NCBI GenBank assembly: GCA_963712815.1
Contig: CAVQJL010000013.1
Location: 1 to 64,000, forward strand
Source: RPQJ01 sp963712815
GTDB taxonomy: Bacteria; Pseudomonadota; Gammaproteobacteria; Steroidobacterales; Steroidobacteraceae
DNA: 64,000 bases
Direction: 5' to 3'
Shown here: positions 26,846-36,832 of the stretch, piece after piece
Numbering within the stretch: position 1 is the stretch's first letter
How the letters are laid out: every line of letters starts with the position of its first letter
Translations under genes and position numbers: made by a program
Notes under the pieces: model-generated
The model's database searches: none
What the model was told of the DNA's origin: nothing
What the model saw: the letters and a program-made list of their open reading frames with translations, nothing else

Positions 26846-27963
26846 CGGCGACCGGCGATCGCGGCGGCGACCGCGTCCCAGGTCGCCTCGAAGCCCTCCG
26901 GCGTGAAGCCGGCACCCGAGGGCAGCCAGTCGCCGGCCCGCTCTGACAGCGTGTAGTGGCCGACCACGTCGAGGTGGTCGGCCAGAGCCACGTGCAGCAG
27001 GCGACCGTGCAACTGGCTCAGCGTGGGGACCACGCCGTCGTTGGTGCCCGGCGTGACCTCGAACCCGAGGTCGCGCGCGAGGCGGCGCCGTACGGCCGCC
27101 GAGGGCTTCGGATACGGGTAGTGGGGATGGGGCCGCGCGGCAAGGCCGTGCAGCAGGCGGAACAGCCCGCGCAGCGCGACACGCTCCGGCTCGAACAGGG
27201 CCCGCGTCGAAAACCGCTCGCGCGGCGGCGGCACGCCGGCCACCACGCTCGCGTAGTCCACGTCGGGCCGGTCGGCGACGGCTGCGTCGAACAGCGCGAT
27301 GCCCTCCGGCGTGAGCTGCAGCACCGCGCCCTGGTCGCGCTTGATGTCCTCGAGGAACTCCCAGGCAGCCTTGCCACTCTCGGTCCGCAGTGTCCTCAGC
27401 ACCCACTCGACGACGCGGTCGAGCAGGCTGTTGTCGATGCCGGTCCAGTCGTCGAGACGCGCGGTCAGGGCAATGGCGCGCGTGGCGGCGAGGAGCGCGC
27501 TGCGGCCTCGGCCGGAGGTGGCGAGCGCGCTCAGCAGCAGCAGCAGCGTGTGGCCCTGCAAGGTGAGAAAGTGGTTGGCGAGCGGCGTGCCGAAGTGCGG
27601 CGTCGTGACCGAGATCGCGGTGCGCGTGCGCCGGGCGATGCGCTCCTCGGTGTTACCTTTCGCGATGCTCACGTCGGGCGTGAGCAGCATGCGCACGTCG
27701 AGCCCGCCCGTCGAGTGGCCGACGAAGTGCAGCTCGCCGGCCTCGAGGCCGCCGTGTGCGATCACCTGCTTGCGCAGGCGGTCGGCCCGCCTGGGAATGG
27801 ACGCCGTCGGCTGCGTCGCGCAGCGCACGATCCGCGCCTCGATGCCCCGCCTTGCGAGCGCGCCGCCGAGCGCGGTCTCGACGTCCTTGAAGTAGCTCAC
27901 CGCCCCGACCGAGGTGAATCCGAAGAAGCCGGGAACCAGGAACACCAGTCGCTGCTTTGCCAT
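26824..27963 (-). CDS. Lipase-like alpha/beta hydrolase
   Basis: A 379-residue protein with VFLVPGFFGF at the N-terminus, nucleophile motif VGHSTGG and a late GTNDGVVP ... DHLDVVGHY segment carrying the likely acid and His. The pattern is that of PGAP1/triacylglycerol-lipase-like hydrolases. No signal peptide is seen, so a cytoplasmic role is likely. ATG 27963 follows GGGAG; an upstream start at 27987 lacks one. The 3' end overlaps the convergent amidohydrolase-like gene by 22 bases. Confidence 0.8.
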   Translation of the reverse strand: MAKQRLVFLVPGFFGFTSVGAVSYFKDVETALGGALARRGIEARIVRCATQPTASIPRRADRLRKQVIAHGGLEAGELHFVGHSTGGLDVRMLLTPDVSIAKGNTEERIARRTRTAISVTTPHFGTPLANHFLTLQGHTLLLLLSALATSGRGRSALLAATRAIALTARLDDWTGIDNSLLDRVVEWVLRTLRTESGKAAWEFLEDIKRDQGAVLQLTPEGIALFDAAVADRPDVDYASVVAGVPPPRERFSTRALFEPERVALRGLFRLLHGLAARPHPHYPYPKPSAAVRRRLARDLGFEVTPGTNDGVVPTLSQLHGRLLHVALADHLDVVGHYTLSERAGDWLPSGAGFTPEGFEATWDAVAAAIAGRRQGVRGR

Positions 27964-27988
27964 GGCAATCTCCCAGTCGCGCAACACT

Positions 27989-28684
27989 TCAGTCGGCCGG
28001 CCGGCCCGTCTCGACGATCTTGCGGGCTTCGTCGATGAATTTCCCGGCTCCCCCGCCCTCCTCGAGGCGCGGCGGTCGCGGCGGCACTTCGATACCGCGC
28101 TGGCAGGCGGGCCGCGACGCGAGCTGATCGACCCAGCGCTGCAAATGCGGCAGCCCGTCGAGCGTCACGCCCGACCACTTGTGCGTCCGCACCCACGCCC
28201 AGTTCGCGATGTCGGCGATCGAGTAATCGCCCGCGAGGTACTCGTGCTCCGCGAGGCGCCCGTCGAGAACCTCGTACAGCCGCCGCACCTCGCCCTGGTA
28301 GCGGTCGATCGCCGGCTGGATCTTCTCGGGAAAGTAACGGAAGAACACGTTGGCCTGCCCCATCATCGGCCCGATGCCGCCCATCTGGAACATCAGCCAC
28401 TGCATGACCAGCGAGCGCCCCTTGACGTCCGCGGGCATCAGCCGCCCGGTCTTCTCGGCGAGATAGACGAGGATCGCGCCGGACTCGAACACGGCGAAGT
28501 CGCCGGCCTCGCGATCGACGATCGCGGGAATGCGGCCGTTGGGGTTGATGCGGAGGAATTCCGGCCGTCTCTGGTCGAGCCTGCCGAGCTGGAGGGCGTG
28601 CACCGTGTAGGGCAGTGCGAGTTCCTCGAGGGCGATCGAGATCTTGTGCCCGTTCGGGGTGGCGGCCGTGTACAGGTCTATCAT
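27989..28684 (-). CDS. Glutathione S-transferase family protein
   Basis: A 231-residue protein with an N-terminal thioredoxin-like domain (YTAATPNGHKISIALEEL, INPNGRIPAIVD, FESGAILVYLAE) and an all-helical C-terminal domain containing YSIADIANWAWV. The Asn/Thr-rich start and the FESGAI motif put it near the nu-class/Ure2-like (YfcG) transferases. It is likely a thiol-disulphide or conjugation enzyme in the cytoplasm. It is 25 bases upstream of the lipase-like gene, probably co-transcribed, and divergent from the DsbA-like gene. Confidence 0.88.
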   Translation of the reverse strand: MIDLYTAATPNGHKISIALEELALPYTVHALQLGRLDQRRPEFLRINPNGRIPAIVDREAGDFAVFESGAILVYLAEKTGRLMPADVKGRSLVMQWLMFQMGGIGPMMGQANVFFRYFPEKIQPAIDRYQGEVRRLYEVLDGRLAEHEYLAGDYSIADIANWAWVRTHKWSGVTLDGLPHLQRWVDQLASRPACQRGIEVPPRPPRLEEGGGAGKFIDEARKIVETGRPAD

Positions 28685-28724
28685 CGCGGTGACCGGTCCG
28701 GATCTGTCATGGGAGTCCTGAAGG

Positions 28725-29363
28725 ATGATCGAATTCTTCTTCGATTGCTCGAGTCCGTGGACGTGGCTCGCGTTCCGCAACCTCCAGCCGCTGGCCCGTG
28801 AACTGGGGGTCGAGGTGAGCTGGCGGCCGGTGCTGGTGGGTGGCATCTTCAACGCCGTGAACCCGAGCGTGTACGAGTTCCGCGAGCGCGGCGTACCGGC
28901 CAAGCAGGCCTACCTGCGCAAGGACCTGCAGGACTGGGCGCGGCAGGCGGGCGTTGCGATCAGGTTCCCGCCGAGCGTGTTCCCGGTGAACAGCGTCAAG
29001 GCCATGCGCGGCTGCATCCTGCTCGAGGCGCAGGGCCAGCTCGTGCCGTTCGCCGAGGCGGCATTCGAGGCGTACTGGACGCACGACCTCGACATCTCGC
29101 AGGACGCCGTGCTCGCGGGGCTCTGCGAGCGCATCGGCGTCGAGCCACGGGGCTTCCTCGAGGGCATCGCGCAGCCCGCGATCAAGGCCCGGCTCAAGGC
29201 CAACACCGACGAGGTGATCGCGCGAGGCGGCTTCGGCTCCCCCACGATCTTCGTCGGCGGCGACGACATGTACTTCGGCAACGACCGCCTCGGGCTGGTG
29301 CGCGAGGCGCTGCTGCGCCGCCTGGAACTGCAGCGTGGCGCGGCGGTGCCTCCCGGCAACTAG
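28725..29363 (+). CDS. DsbA-family 2-hydroxychromene-2-carboxylate isomerase-like protein
   Basis: A 212-residue kappa-GST/HCCA-isomerase-type protein. It begins FFFDCSSPWTWLAFRN, has the SWRPVLVGGIFNA and GFGSPTIFVGGDDMYFGNDRL motifs, and lacks a CxxC. Members of this family isomerise chromene carboxylates using glutathione or act as glutathione transferases. A GGGAG site precedes ATG 28725. It overlaps the convergent MBL-fold gene by four bases. Confidence 0.85.
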   Translation: MIEFFFDCSSPWTWLAFRNLQPLARELGVEVSWRPVLVGGIFNAVNPSVYEFRERGVPAKQAYLRKDLQDWARQAGVAIRFPPSVFPVNSVKAMRGCILLEAQGQLVPFAEAAFEAYWTHDLDISQDAVLAGLCERIGVEPRGFLEGIAQPAIKARLKANTDEVIARGGFGSPTIFVGGDDMYFGNDRLGLVREALLRRLELQRGAAVPPGN

Positions 29364-30802
29364 CGCCGCACGATCGACTTCGCGAGCGTCGCCTTCCCCT
29401 TCGCGTCGACGGTGAGCCGGTAGGCTTCGTTCATGCCGTCCTTGCCGCTGTGCGTGAAGACGAGGATCCGCTCGCCGTCGGTGCGGATGTGGACGATCCC
29501 GAAGTTGGTGCGCTCGAAGCCGAAGTAGTGGCGCTTGCCGTCGTCGGTCCGGGACCAGCCCCGCAGCTCGAAGAACGCGGCGAGTTCCGTGCTGAAGACC
29601 AGCGAGACGTCCGTGCGGGCGATCCGGCCGAGGGCGCCGAGCAGCGTCGCCCGCGGGTGCATGTACTCGGTGCGACTGCTCTCGTCACCCGAGGAGATCA
29701 GCGAGATCACGGGCGCGATGCTCCTCAGCAGGCGGAAGTCGAAGTCGGCCGAACCGTGGTGGGGAATTTTCAGGATCTCGCTCGCGAGCTCCGCATTCGA
29801 GTACCTGGCATTCATCGCGGCCATGGCCTGCTGGTTGAGATCCCCGCCGAGGAAGAACCGCACGTTGCCGTAGCGCACCCGCAGCGTGACCGACTGCCCG
29901 TTGATGGTGTGCGACGCGCTGAAGGCGCGCGGCGCCGGATCGAAGCCCGCCACGGAGATGTTGTCATCCTTCGGCGGCTCGCGCAGGAACTCGAGCACCG
30001 AGTGCCGGCGTCCGTCGATGGTGACATAGCGCGTCCCCGGCCCCAGCACGTCGACCTCGATGCCCTCGTCCTGCAGGAACCCGAACGCCTTGCGGTCGCC
30101 GCGGACCAGCCGCCTGAACTCGATCGGGCCGCGGCCGGCCCAGTGCAGCAGCGCCTTCTTCCAGCGCCGGAACGGCGTGTTGAGCCGCCCGTCCTCGACC
30201 GCCGACGGATCGTCCACCAGGCCGCGTATGCCGAGCCCGCCGTCGGGCAGCGGCACCGTGGTGCCGAACATTTCCTCGTCGGGAACGCGCTTCGAATCGC
30301 GGGTCGTCGGTCCCTTGACGAGCCCGTTGTGAAACACGCGCTTCGGGTGGATGAACAGGCGCTTGCGCAGCGTCTCGTGTGTTTCCGAGTCGCGGATCTC
30401 GCTCAGCCCGTCGAAGTGATCGGCATCGCCGTGGGTCACCACGATGGCATCGACCTCGAGCGGCCGCTCGGCGCTCGAGCCGCCGAACCGGGCGGCGGCA
30501 AAGCGAGCGAACAGCTCGTTGTCGCCCCCGTCGATGAAGATCTTCCGGCCCGCCGGCGTGACGAAGATCAGGCCGTCGCCCTGCTGGACGTCGATCATCA
30601 TGAATTGCAGCGGACGCTTGTCCTGGGTGGGCAGCTTGCCCGCCACGCTGCCCGGGATCGGTCGCGATCCCCGCTCGAGCGCCCTGAGTTTCGTCCGGCC
30701 GCCGGCGTGCTCGATCACCTCGACCTCTTCGCCCCAGTACAGGTTGAACGTCGTGCCCCGGTCGGGCGTGAAGCGGACGATGTCCTCGGCGATGAAGGGC
30801 AT
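29360..30802 (-). CDS. MBL-fold metallohydrolase, ComEC/Rec2-like, with N-terminal SH3-like segment
   Basis: A 480-residue protein. Residues 1-60 look like a small beta domain (EEVEVIEHAGGRTKLRAL). From about 70 a metallo-beta-lactamase fold starts (MMIDVQQGDGLIFVTPAG, IFIDGGDNE, VTHGDADHFDG, later LKIPHHGSADFD). That organisation resembles the soluble domain of the DNA uptake protein ComEC, but there are no membrane helices, so it is a stand-alone cytoplasmic hydrolase of unknown substrate. ATG 30802 has a GAGGAG site. Divergent from the beta-lactamase-like gene. Confidence 0.82.
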   Translation of the reverse strand: MPFIAEDIVRFTPDRGTTFNLYWGEEVEVIEHAGGRTKLRALERGSRPIPGSVAGKLPTQDKRPLQFMMIDVQQGDGLIFVTPAGRKIFIDGGDNELFARFAAARFGGSSAERPLEVDAIVVTHGDADHFDGLSEIRDSETHETLRKRLFIHPKRVFHNGLVKGPTTRDSKRVPDEEMFGTTVPLPDGGLGIRGLVDDPSAVEDGRLNTPFRRWKKALLHWAGRGPIEFRRLVRGDRKAFGFLQDEGIEVDVLGPGTRYVTIDGRRHSVLEFLREPPKDDNISVAGFDPAPRAFSASHTINGQSVTLRVRYGNVRFFLGGDLNQQAMAAMNARYSNAELASEILKIPHHGSADFDFRLLRSIAPVISLISSGDESSRTEYMHPRATLLGALGRIARTDVSLVFSTELAAFFELRGWSRTDDGKRHYFGFERTNFGIVHIRTDGERILVFTHSGKDGMNEAYRLTVDAKGKATLAKSIVRR

Positions 30803-30927
30803 GGCGTGACTCCTCGGTCATTGCTGCCGCAAAGGCGAGCGATCGGCCACCCGGCGTCGCAATGGCGGCGCCGGGGACGATCTGCCACCATTCTCGGTAC
30901 GGAGATGGCCCAGGTGAAGTTCCGCCG

Positions 30928-32253
30928 ATGTTGACCGCAATGCAACTGGTGCCCGCGCCGCTGCGCCGCCGGGTGCTCGATGGCGCGGAGATCCCGCGCG
31001 ACCTTGCCGCGGTCACGTCCGTCGCCGCCGACGAGCAGTCCCCCGGGCTCGCCGGGATGAGGCGGGCGGACGTCGCGGCCATCTGGGGCGCAGTCGAGCG
31101 TCTCTATGCCACCGGCATGCATCCGGGCATCTCGATGGTGCTGAGACGGCGCGGCCGCATCGTGCTCAAGCGGGCCATCGGTCATGCGCGCGGCAACGGC
31201 CCGGGCGACGCGGGCGAGTCGCGGGTGGCGATGACGCCGCAGACGCCGGTGTGCCTGTTCTCGGCGAGCAAGGCCATGGCGGCCATGCCGCTGCACCTGC
31301 TGTCGGAGCGCAAGGAGCTGAGCCTGCTCGACCCGGTGAGCCACTACCTCCCGGAATTCGGCCGCAACGGCAAGCGCGACATCACGATCTACCAGCTGCT
31401 GTGCCACAAGGCCGGCATTCCGACGATCCCCACGGACGGCGTGGACGTGGGCGAGCTGCTGCTCGACCGCGAACGGATCCTGCGGATGATCTGCGCGACG
31501 GCGCCCGACAAGCCCGGGCAGCACCACGCCTACCATGCGCTCACCTCGGGCTTCGTCGTGGCGGCCCTGGTCGAGAAGATCAGCGGGCGAAGCTTCCGCT
31601 CGTTCTTCCGCGAGCACATCACCAGGCCGCTCGGGCTCGGCTCGCTCGACTTCGGCGCACGCGGGGCCGCGCTGCGGCGGGTGGCACGCAATTACGCCGT
31701 GGGCCTGCGACGGCACGGCCCCGAGGACCTGTTCCTGCGGCGCGCGATCGGCACCGGGCTCCGGCAAGCGACCGACCTCAGCAACGACCCGCGCTACTAC
31801 CGGGCGGTGATCCCGGCCGGCAACGCCGTGGCGACCGCCGACGACTGCTCGCGCTTCTTCCAGTGCCTGCTCGACGGCGGCGCGCTCGACGGCGTGCGCG
31901 TCTTCGAGCCGCTCACGGTGCGCCGGGCGGTGGCCGAGGTCGGCAAGCCGGAGGTCGACCGACTGCTGCTCGCGCCGCTGCGCTACTCGGCCGGCATGAT
32001 GCTCGGTGATCGTCCCTTCGGCCTCTACGGGCCCGACACGGCGCAGGCCTTCGGTCACCTCGGCTTTGCCAACATCTTTGCCTGGGCGGATCCCCAGCGC
32101 GACATCTCGGTCGCACTGCTCACGACCGGCAAGCTCGTGATCGGCCCGCACCTGGCTGCCCTGTGGAACGTGCTCAGCCGGATCTCGCAGCACTGCCCGA
32201 CGCTCACCGCCGCGCAGCAGGAGTCGCGCCTGCGGGCGGTCGGCATGTGCTGA
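30928..32253 (+). CDS. Serine beta-lactamase-like esterase (class C fold)
   Basis: A 441-residue protein of the beta-lactamase/EstB family. The nucleophile is in FSASKAMAA (SxxK), the Tyr motif is YHALTSG (Y-x-N replaced by Y-H-A), and HLGF takes the place of the KTG box. This set is typical of esterases and D-aminopeptidases, not true antibiotic-hydrolysing AmpC. No signal peptide is evident. ATG 30928 is preferred because of the AGGTGAAG upstream; ATG 30940 is an alternative. Confidence 0.83.
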   Translation: MLTAMQLVPAPLRRRVLDGAEIPRDLAAVTSVAADEQSPGLAGMRRADVAAIWGAVERLYATGMHPGISMVLRRRGRIVLKRAIGHARGNGPGDAGESRVAMTPQTPVCLFSASKAMAAMPLHLLSERKELSLLDPVSHYLPEFGRNGKRDITIYQLLCHKAGIPTIPTDGVDVGELLLDRERILRMICATAPDKPGQHHAYHALTSGFVVAALVEKISGRSFRSFFREHITRPLGLGSLDFGARGAALRRVARNYAVGLRRHGPEDLFLRRAIGTGLRQATDLSNDPRYYRAVIPAGNAVATADDCSRFFQCLLDGGALDGVRVFEPLTVRRAVAEVGKPEVDRLLLAPLRYSAGMMLGDRPFGLYGPDTAQAFGHLGFANIFAWADPQRDISVALLTTGKLVIGPHLAALWNVLSRISQHCPTLTAAQQESRLRAVGMC

Positions 32254-32351
32254 ATGCGCGCCCGGCACCGCCGCGCGCGTCCGACGCGCGTTCAACACCC
32301 GCCTCGACTGTGGCATAAAGCGATCGCGCAACCTCAGGAGATAGAACGGCG

Positions 32352-32726
32352 ATGAACCTCGAGAAAGTGATCTTCGGCTTCTTCATCGTTCTCGCCGCGA
32401 CGCTCAACCTGGGCTTCGTCTACGGCGATCCGGCCGACCCGGAGCATCATCACCTGTGGGAATTCTTCGCCGCGTTCGTCGTCAACGTGATCGCCACGGC
32501 GCTCAAGTTCGGCGACCGGACCCAGATCGGCGCCGTGCACCTCGCCACCAGCCTCGTCGCCGTGCTGCAACTCGCCGCCGCGGCGCTGGTGTGGTTCTTC
32601 GCCCCGGCCGGCCCGCTGCCCGAGGCCGCGATCGTCAGCATCGTCTCGCTGTCGGCCGGCGCACTGCTCGCGAACCTGGTCTCGATCGTGATCCTGATCG
32701 TCGAGACGACGATGATGCGGAGATGA
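32352..32726 (+). CDS. DUF6394 family membrane protein
   Basis: A 124-residue protein with three to four hydrophobic helices and the conserved ADPEHHHLWEFFAAFVVNVIATALKFGDRTQIGAVHLATSLVA core, given here in part only as landmarks around residues 27-70. I recognise it as the small protein usually found next to TrkA-N potassium channels in gammaproteobacteria. The channel gene starts one base after its stop, which supports a joint role such as channel assembly. AGGAGA precedes ATG 32352. Confidence 0.78.
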   Translation: MNLEKVIFGFFIVLAATLNLGFVYGDPADPEHHHLWEFFAAFVVNVIATALKFGDRTQIGAVHLATSLVAVLQLAAAALVWFFAPAGPLPEAAIVSIVSLSAGALLANLVSIVILIVETTMMRR

Positions 32727-32727
32727 G

Positions 32728-34445
32728 GTGAACAGCACGCTGCTGCTCACCCTGCGGCGCCTGCGCGCGCCGATCGTCCTGCTGATCGTCGTGTTCGCGG
32801 TCGGGATGGTGGGCCTGGTGCTGATCCCGGGCGTGGACGAGCACGGCGAGCCCTGGCACATGTCGATGTTCCAGGCCTTCTACTTCACGAGCTACACCGC
32901 GAGCACGATCGGCTTCGGCGAGATTCCCCATCAGTTCACCGATCGCCAGCGGCTGTGGGTCACGGTGATCATCTACGCCTCCGTGATCGGCTGGGCCTAC
33001 CTCGTGACCAACCTGCTGTCGCTGGGGCGCGACCAGGCCGTTCGCAAGGCGCTGATCGAGGGGCGGTTCCGCCGGCGCGTGGATGCGCTGGTCGAGCCGT
33101 TCCACCTCATCTGCGGCTTCGGCGAGACCGGGCAGCTCATCGCCCACGCGCTCGACCTGCGCGGCCGGCGCTTCGTGGTCGTGGAGATCGACGAGACCCG
33201 CGCGCAGGAAGTGGACCTCATGGACTTCCGCCAGGTACCGCTCGCGCTCGCGGGCGATGCGCGGCTGCCGGACAACCTCGAGGCAGCCGGTTTGCGCCGG
33301 GACCAGTGCCGCGGTGTGCTGGCGCTGACCAACGACGACCAGGCCAACCTCGCCGTCGCGATGACCGTGCGGCTGCTGGAGCCCAACCTGCCCGTGCTGG
33401 CCAGGGCCATGACCAGGGAGACCGCGGCCAACATGGCGTCGTTCGGAACCCACCACATCATCAATCCGTTCGCCCGCTTCGGCGAGCAGCTCGCGCTCGC
33501 GATCTCCGCCCCGGCCAGTTACCGGCTGGTCTCGTGGATCACCGGGTTGCCGGGTACCCGCCTCAACCCGGAAAACGCGCCGCCGCGCGGTGCCTGGGTA
33601 GTGTGCGGCTACGGGCGCTTCGGCCGCGAGGTCGTGCGGGCATTCCACGCGCAGGGCCTCGAAGTGACCATCATCGACCCCAATGCCCCGGACGACCCGG
33701 CCATCCCGAGCGTGCGCGGGCTCGGCACCGAGGCCGAGCCTCTCACTGCCGCCGGCATCGAGACGGCAGTGGGCATTGTCGCGGGCACGGACGACGACGT
33801 GAACAACCTGTCGATCGTGGTGACTGCGCGGGAGCTCAACCCGCACCTCTACACCATCGTGCGGCAGAACTGCACGCCAACCGCGCGTTGTTCGACGCGT
33901 TCGACGCCGACGTGACCATGGTCTCGAGCGAGCTGATCGCGAGCGAGTGCCTGGCGGTGGTCCGCACGCCGCTACTGGCGCCGTTCCTGGAGATCGCGCG
34001 CGACCGCGACGCCGAGTGGGCCCATGCACTGATCGCCCGCCTGCAGGCGGCCTGCGGCGAGCCGGCGCCAGCAGTCTGGAGCGTGACGCTGAACATCGCC
34101 GACGCGCCGGCGTTCTATCGCCTGCTGATGGACCACGGGCGCGCGACGGTCGGCGACCTGCTGCGCCAGCCCGCCAATCGCGACGAGCAGCTGGCATGCG
34201 TGCCGCTGTTCCTCAAACGCACGGACGAGTCCGTCGAACTGCCCGACGACGACTTCGCACTGCAGCCTGGGGACCAGCTGCTGTTCGCGGGACGCAGCTG
34301 GGCCCGCAACCAGCAGCAGTCGCTGCTGCGCAGCGAAAAGGTGCGCGACTACGTGCTCACGGGCCGCGACCCGCCGGTGGGCTGGATCTGGCGGCAGCTG
34401 CAGCGTCCTCGATCCACGCGTCCACCAGCTCCTCCAGCACGGTGA
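32728..34445 (+). CDS. Two-TM potassium channel with RCK (TrkA-N/TrkA-C) domains, one frameshift
   Basis: An N-terminal pore module (helix 16-36, filter TASTIGFGE, second helix VTVIIYASVIGWAYLV) is followed by two NAD-binding RCK domains (LICGFGETGQLIAHAL and WVVCGYGRFGREVVRAF) and a C-terminal ligand domain. The reading frame breaks near 33874. Losing one C from AACCTG explains it: VRQN should continue as LHANRALFDAFDADVTM, which is what the next frame encodes. GTG 32728 starts directly after the DUF6394 stop. The tail overlaps the convergent DUF885 gene by about 89 bases. Confidence 0.88.
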
Positions 34446-36227
34446 GCGGTACGGCACCGTTTTCCAGCACGACGGTGTGGAAATCCCTGAGGTTGAACGC
34501 TTCGCCGAGCACGGCGCGCGCCTTCTCGCGCAGCTCCAGGATCTTGATCTGCCCGACCTTGTAGGCCGTCGCCTGGCCCGGGCAGCGCCATGTAGCGCTC
34601 GACCTCGGAGGTCACCTCGCTCTCGCCGAGGCCGCTGGTGCCGACCATGTACTCGATGGCCTGCTCGCGCGACCAGTCCTTGGCGTGCAGGCCCGTGTCC
34701 ACGACGAGGCGCACGGCGCGGAACATCTCCGCCTGCAGGCGACCGAGATCGCCGAACGGATCGTCGGCGTACAGGCCGATCTCGGCCGCGAGTCGCTCGG
34801 CATACAGCGCCCAGCCTTCGCTGTAGGCGGTGTATATGGGCTGCTTGCGGATCAGCGGAAGGCCATCGAGTCCCTGCGCGGTGGCGATCTGGAAGTGGTG
34901 GCCCGGGATGCCCTCGTGGTAGGCGAGCGTCTTCATGCCCCAGGTCGGCATCTCGCCGGTGTCGCGCAGGTTGGCGTAGAAGGTGCCCGCACGCGAGCCG
35001 TCCATCGCCGCCGGGCTGTAATAGGCGCCCGCCGAGCCCTTCTCCGCCGAGGCGGGGATGCGTTCGACCGCGAGCGTGCCGGGCGGGATGGTGCGGAAGT
35101 ACTCCGGCGTGCGCGCCGCCATGTCGTCCAGGATCTCGCGGTAGCGGACCAGCACCTGCCCGCGCCCCTCGTCGGTGTTGGGCAACAGGAAGCGCGGGTC
35201 CTGGCGCAGCGACGTCATGCGCTCGGCGACCGTGCCTTCCTCAAGGCCCTGGCCGCGTAGCAGCGCGTCCATCTCGGCGTCGATGCGCGCCACCTCCGCG
35301 AGGCCGAGCGCGTGCACCTGCTCGGGCGTGTAGTCCGTCGTGGTGAACTGCGCGAGCATGGCCTGGTAGAAGGCCGCGCCCTCGGGCAGCCGGCCGACGC
35401 CGTCCGCCGTGCCCTCGGCCTTCGGCCGCTCCGCGACCAGCGCGGCGCGCATGCGCTCGTAGGCGGGGTACACGCTGGTCTTCACCGCTTCGATCGCATC
35501 GGCGCGAAGCGCGGCCTGCAGGGCCTCGTCCAGCCCCTTGGCCTTCGTCATGCGCTCGACGAAGGTCGTGACGAACGGGCTCTCCTCCGGCAGCGGTGCG
35601 ATCGTGTCGTCGATCACCACCAGCGACTTCTCCAGCAGCGAGGGCGGCAGCACCACGCCCGCGGCCGACTGGCGCTGCATCTCGGCAGTGAGGCCGTCGA
35701 GCTTCGCGCCCATCGCGTGAAGGCGGGAAACGTAGTTGCGCGCGGACTTCTCGTTCTTCACCACGTGGGTGGTCTGCATGAAGCTCGCGAGCTGAACCTG
35801 CGTGCCGAACATCGGGCTGATCGGGTAGAGCCCCTCGGAGGACAGCCAGTCGAACTCGCGGAACTTCGCCTGCCTGCCGTAGAAGTCGAGCAGGATGTCG
35901 TAGGTGATCTGCTCCTGCGGATCGAGGCCTGGCGCGGTCGAAGCGCCTGACCTCCTCGAGCGCCTTCTGGCCGAACTGGTAGTCCGCCTCGCGCTTCTCC
36001 GGCCCGACCGGCGCGAGCTTGCCGGAGTGCCGGTCGAGCGGCGTGCCGTCCACGGCGCCGATCTGGCTGAAGAGCTCGGGGTTGCGGACCAGGAAGAAGA
36101 ACGCCTGCCGGTTCGCGAGCTGGTTGAGCGTGAACGGCTCGCCCCAGACGATGCGGTAGCCGGCCCAGGCGCCGACGAGCAGCAGCACCAGCAACGACCA
36201 GCCGAGGACCTTGAGGAACTTTTTCAT
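34357..36227 (-). CDS. DUF885 family protein (membrane-anchored metallopeptidase-like), two frameshifts
   Basis: Roughly 620 residues when joined. An N-terminal membrane anchor (KVLGWSLLVLLLVGAWAGY) is followed by the DUF885 domain with the gluzincin-like motif AYHEGIPGHHFQ (HExxH-like HEGIPGHH) and YSEGWALYAE. Frame breaks are at about 35935 (an extra A in gccAggcctc) and 34582 (an extra C before CAGGCGACG); the encoded family sequence continues in the neighbouring frame each time, ending at TGA 34357. Likely a periplasm-facing peptidase. The convergent channel gene overlaps its 3' end. Confidence 0.82.
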
Positions 36228-36370
36228 GGGGTGACCTGCCGCACGAGGTGCGCGGAGGCTATACGCGCGGCGCGGCAGCGACAAGGGCTGGCCGGCGGCC
36301 CGCCGGTCGCTCCTGCGGCGGGCCGCAGGCTGCTACGCTGGCGGCCGCCCGCCGCTACGGAGACCCGAAC

Positions 36371-36799
36371 ATGCCGACCACCGCCGAGTTCCTCACGCCC
36401 GTCCTTGCGCTCGTGTGCTGGACGCTCGTGATGTGGGCGTGGATGTACGCGACCCGAATCCCGGCCATGAAGCAGGCCGGCATCGACCCGCAGGAGGCCG
36501 CCTACCCCGGCACCTGGGCGCACCGCCTGCGCCCCGGCGTGCGCTCGGTGGCCGACAACTACAACCACCTGCACGAGCAGCCGACGATCTTCTACGCGCT
36601 GATGTTCTTCGCCGCGATGACGGGGGGCGCGGACGCGACCGCGCTCAAGCTCGCCTGGGCCTACGTGGCGCTGCGCGTGCTGCACTCGCTGGTGCAGGCG
36701 ACGATCAACCGCGTCGTCGTGCGCTTCAGCATCTTCGCGATTGCGACTCTGGTGCTGGTCGCCTTCACCGTTCGCGAGGTGCTGCGGATCCTGGCCTGA
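36371..36799 (+). CDS. MAPEG family membrane protein
   Basis: A 142-residue protein with four hydrophobic helices and the MAPEG-type cytosolic segment DNYNHLHEQPTIFYALMFF. The family covers membrane-associated eicosanoid/glutathione enzymes; bacterial members are mostly uncharacterised. The start at ATG 36371 gives a normal family N-terminus. It is convergent with nadB, with 33 bases between the stops. Confidence 0.84.
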   Translation: MPTTAEFLTPVLALVCWTLVMWAWMYATRIPAMKQAGIDPQEAAYPGTWAHRLRPGVRSVADNYNHLHEQPTIFYALMFFAAMTGGADATALKLAWAYVALRVLHSLVQATINRVVVRFSIFAIATLVLVAFTVREVLRILA

Positions 36800-36832
36800 G
36801 TCGCGCCGCGCGCCGGGCGTGCGCCGGTCGCT

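Noticed and set aside
30928..32253. Antibiotic-resistance beta-lactamase
   Set aside because: SxxK is present, but the Tyr motif is YHA rather than YxN, KTG is replaced by HLG and there is no signal peptide, so an esterase-type function is more likely.
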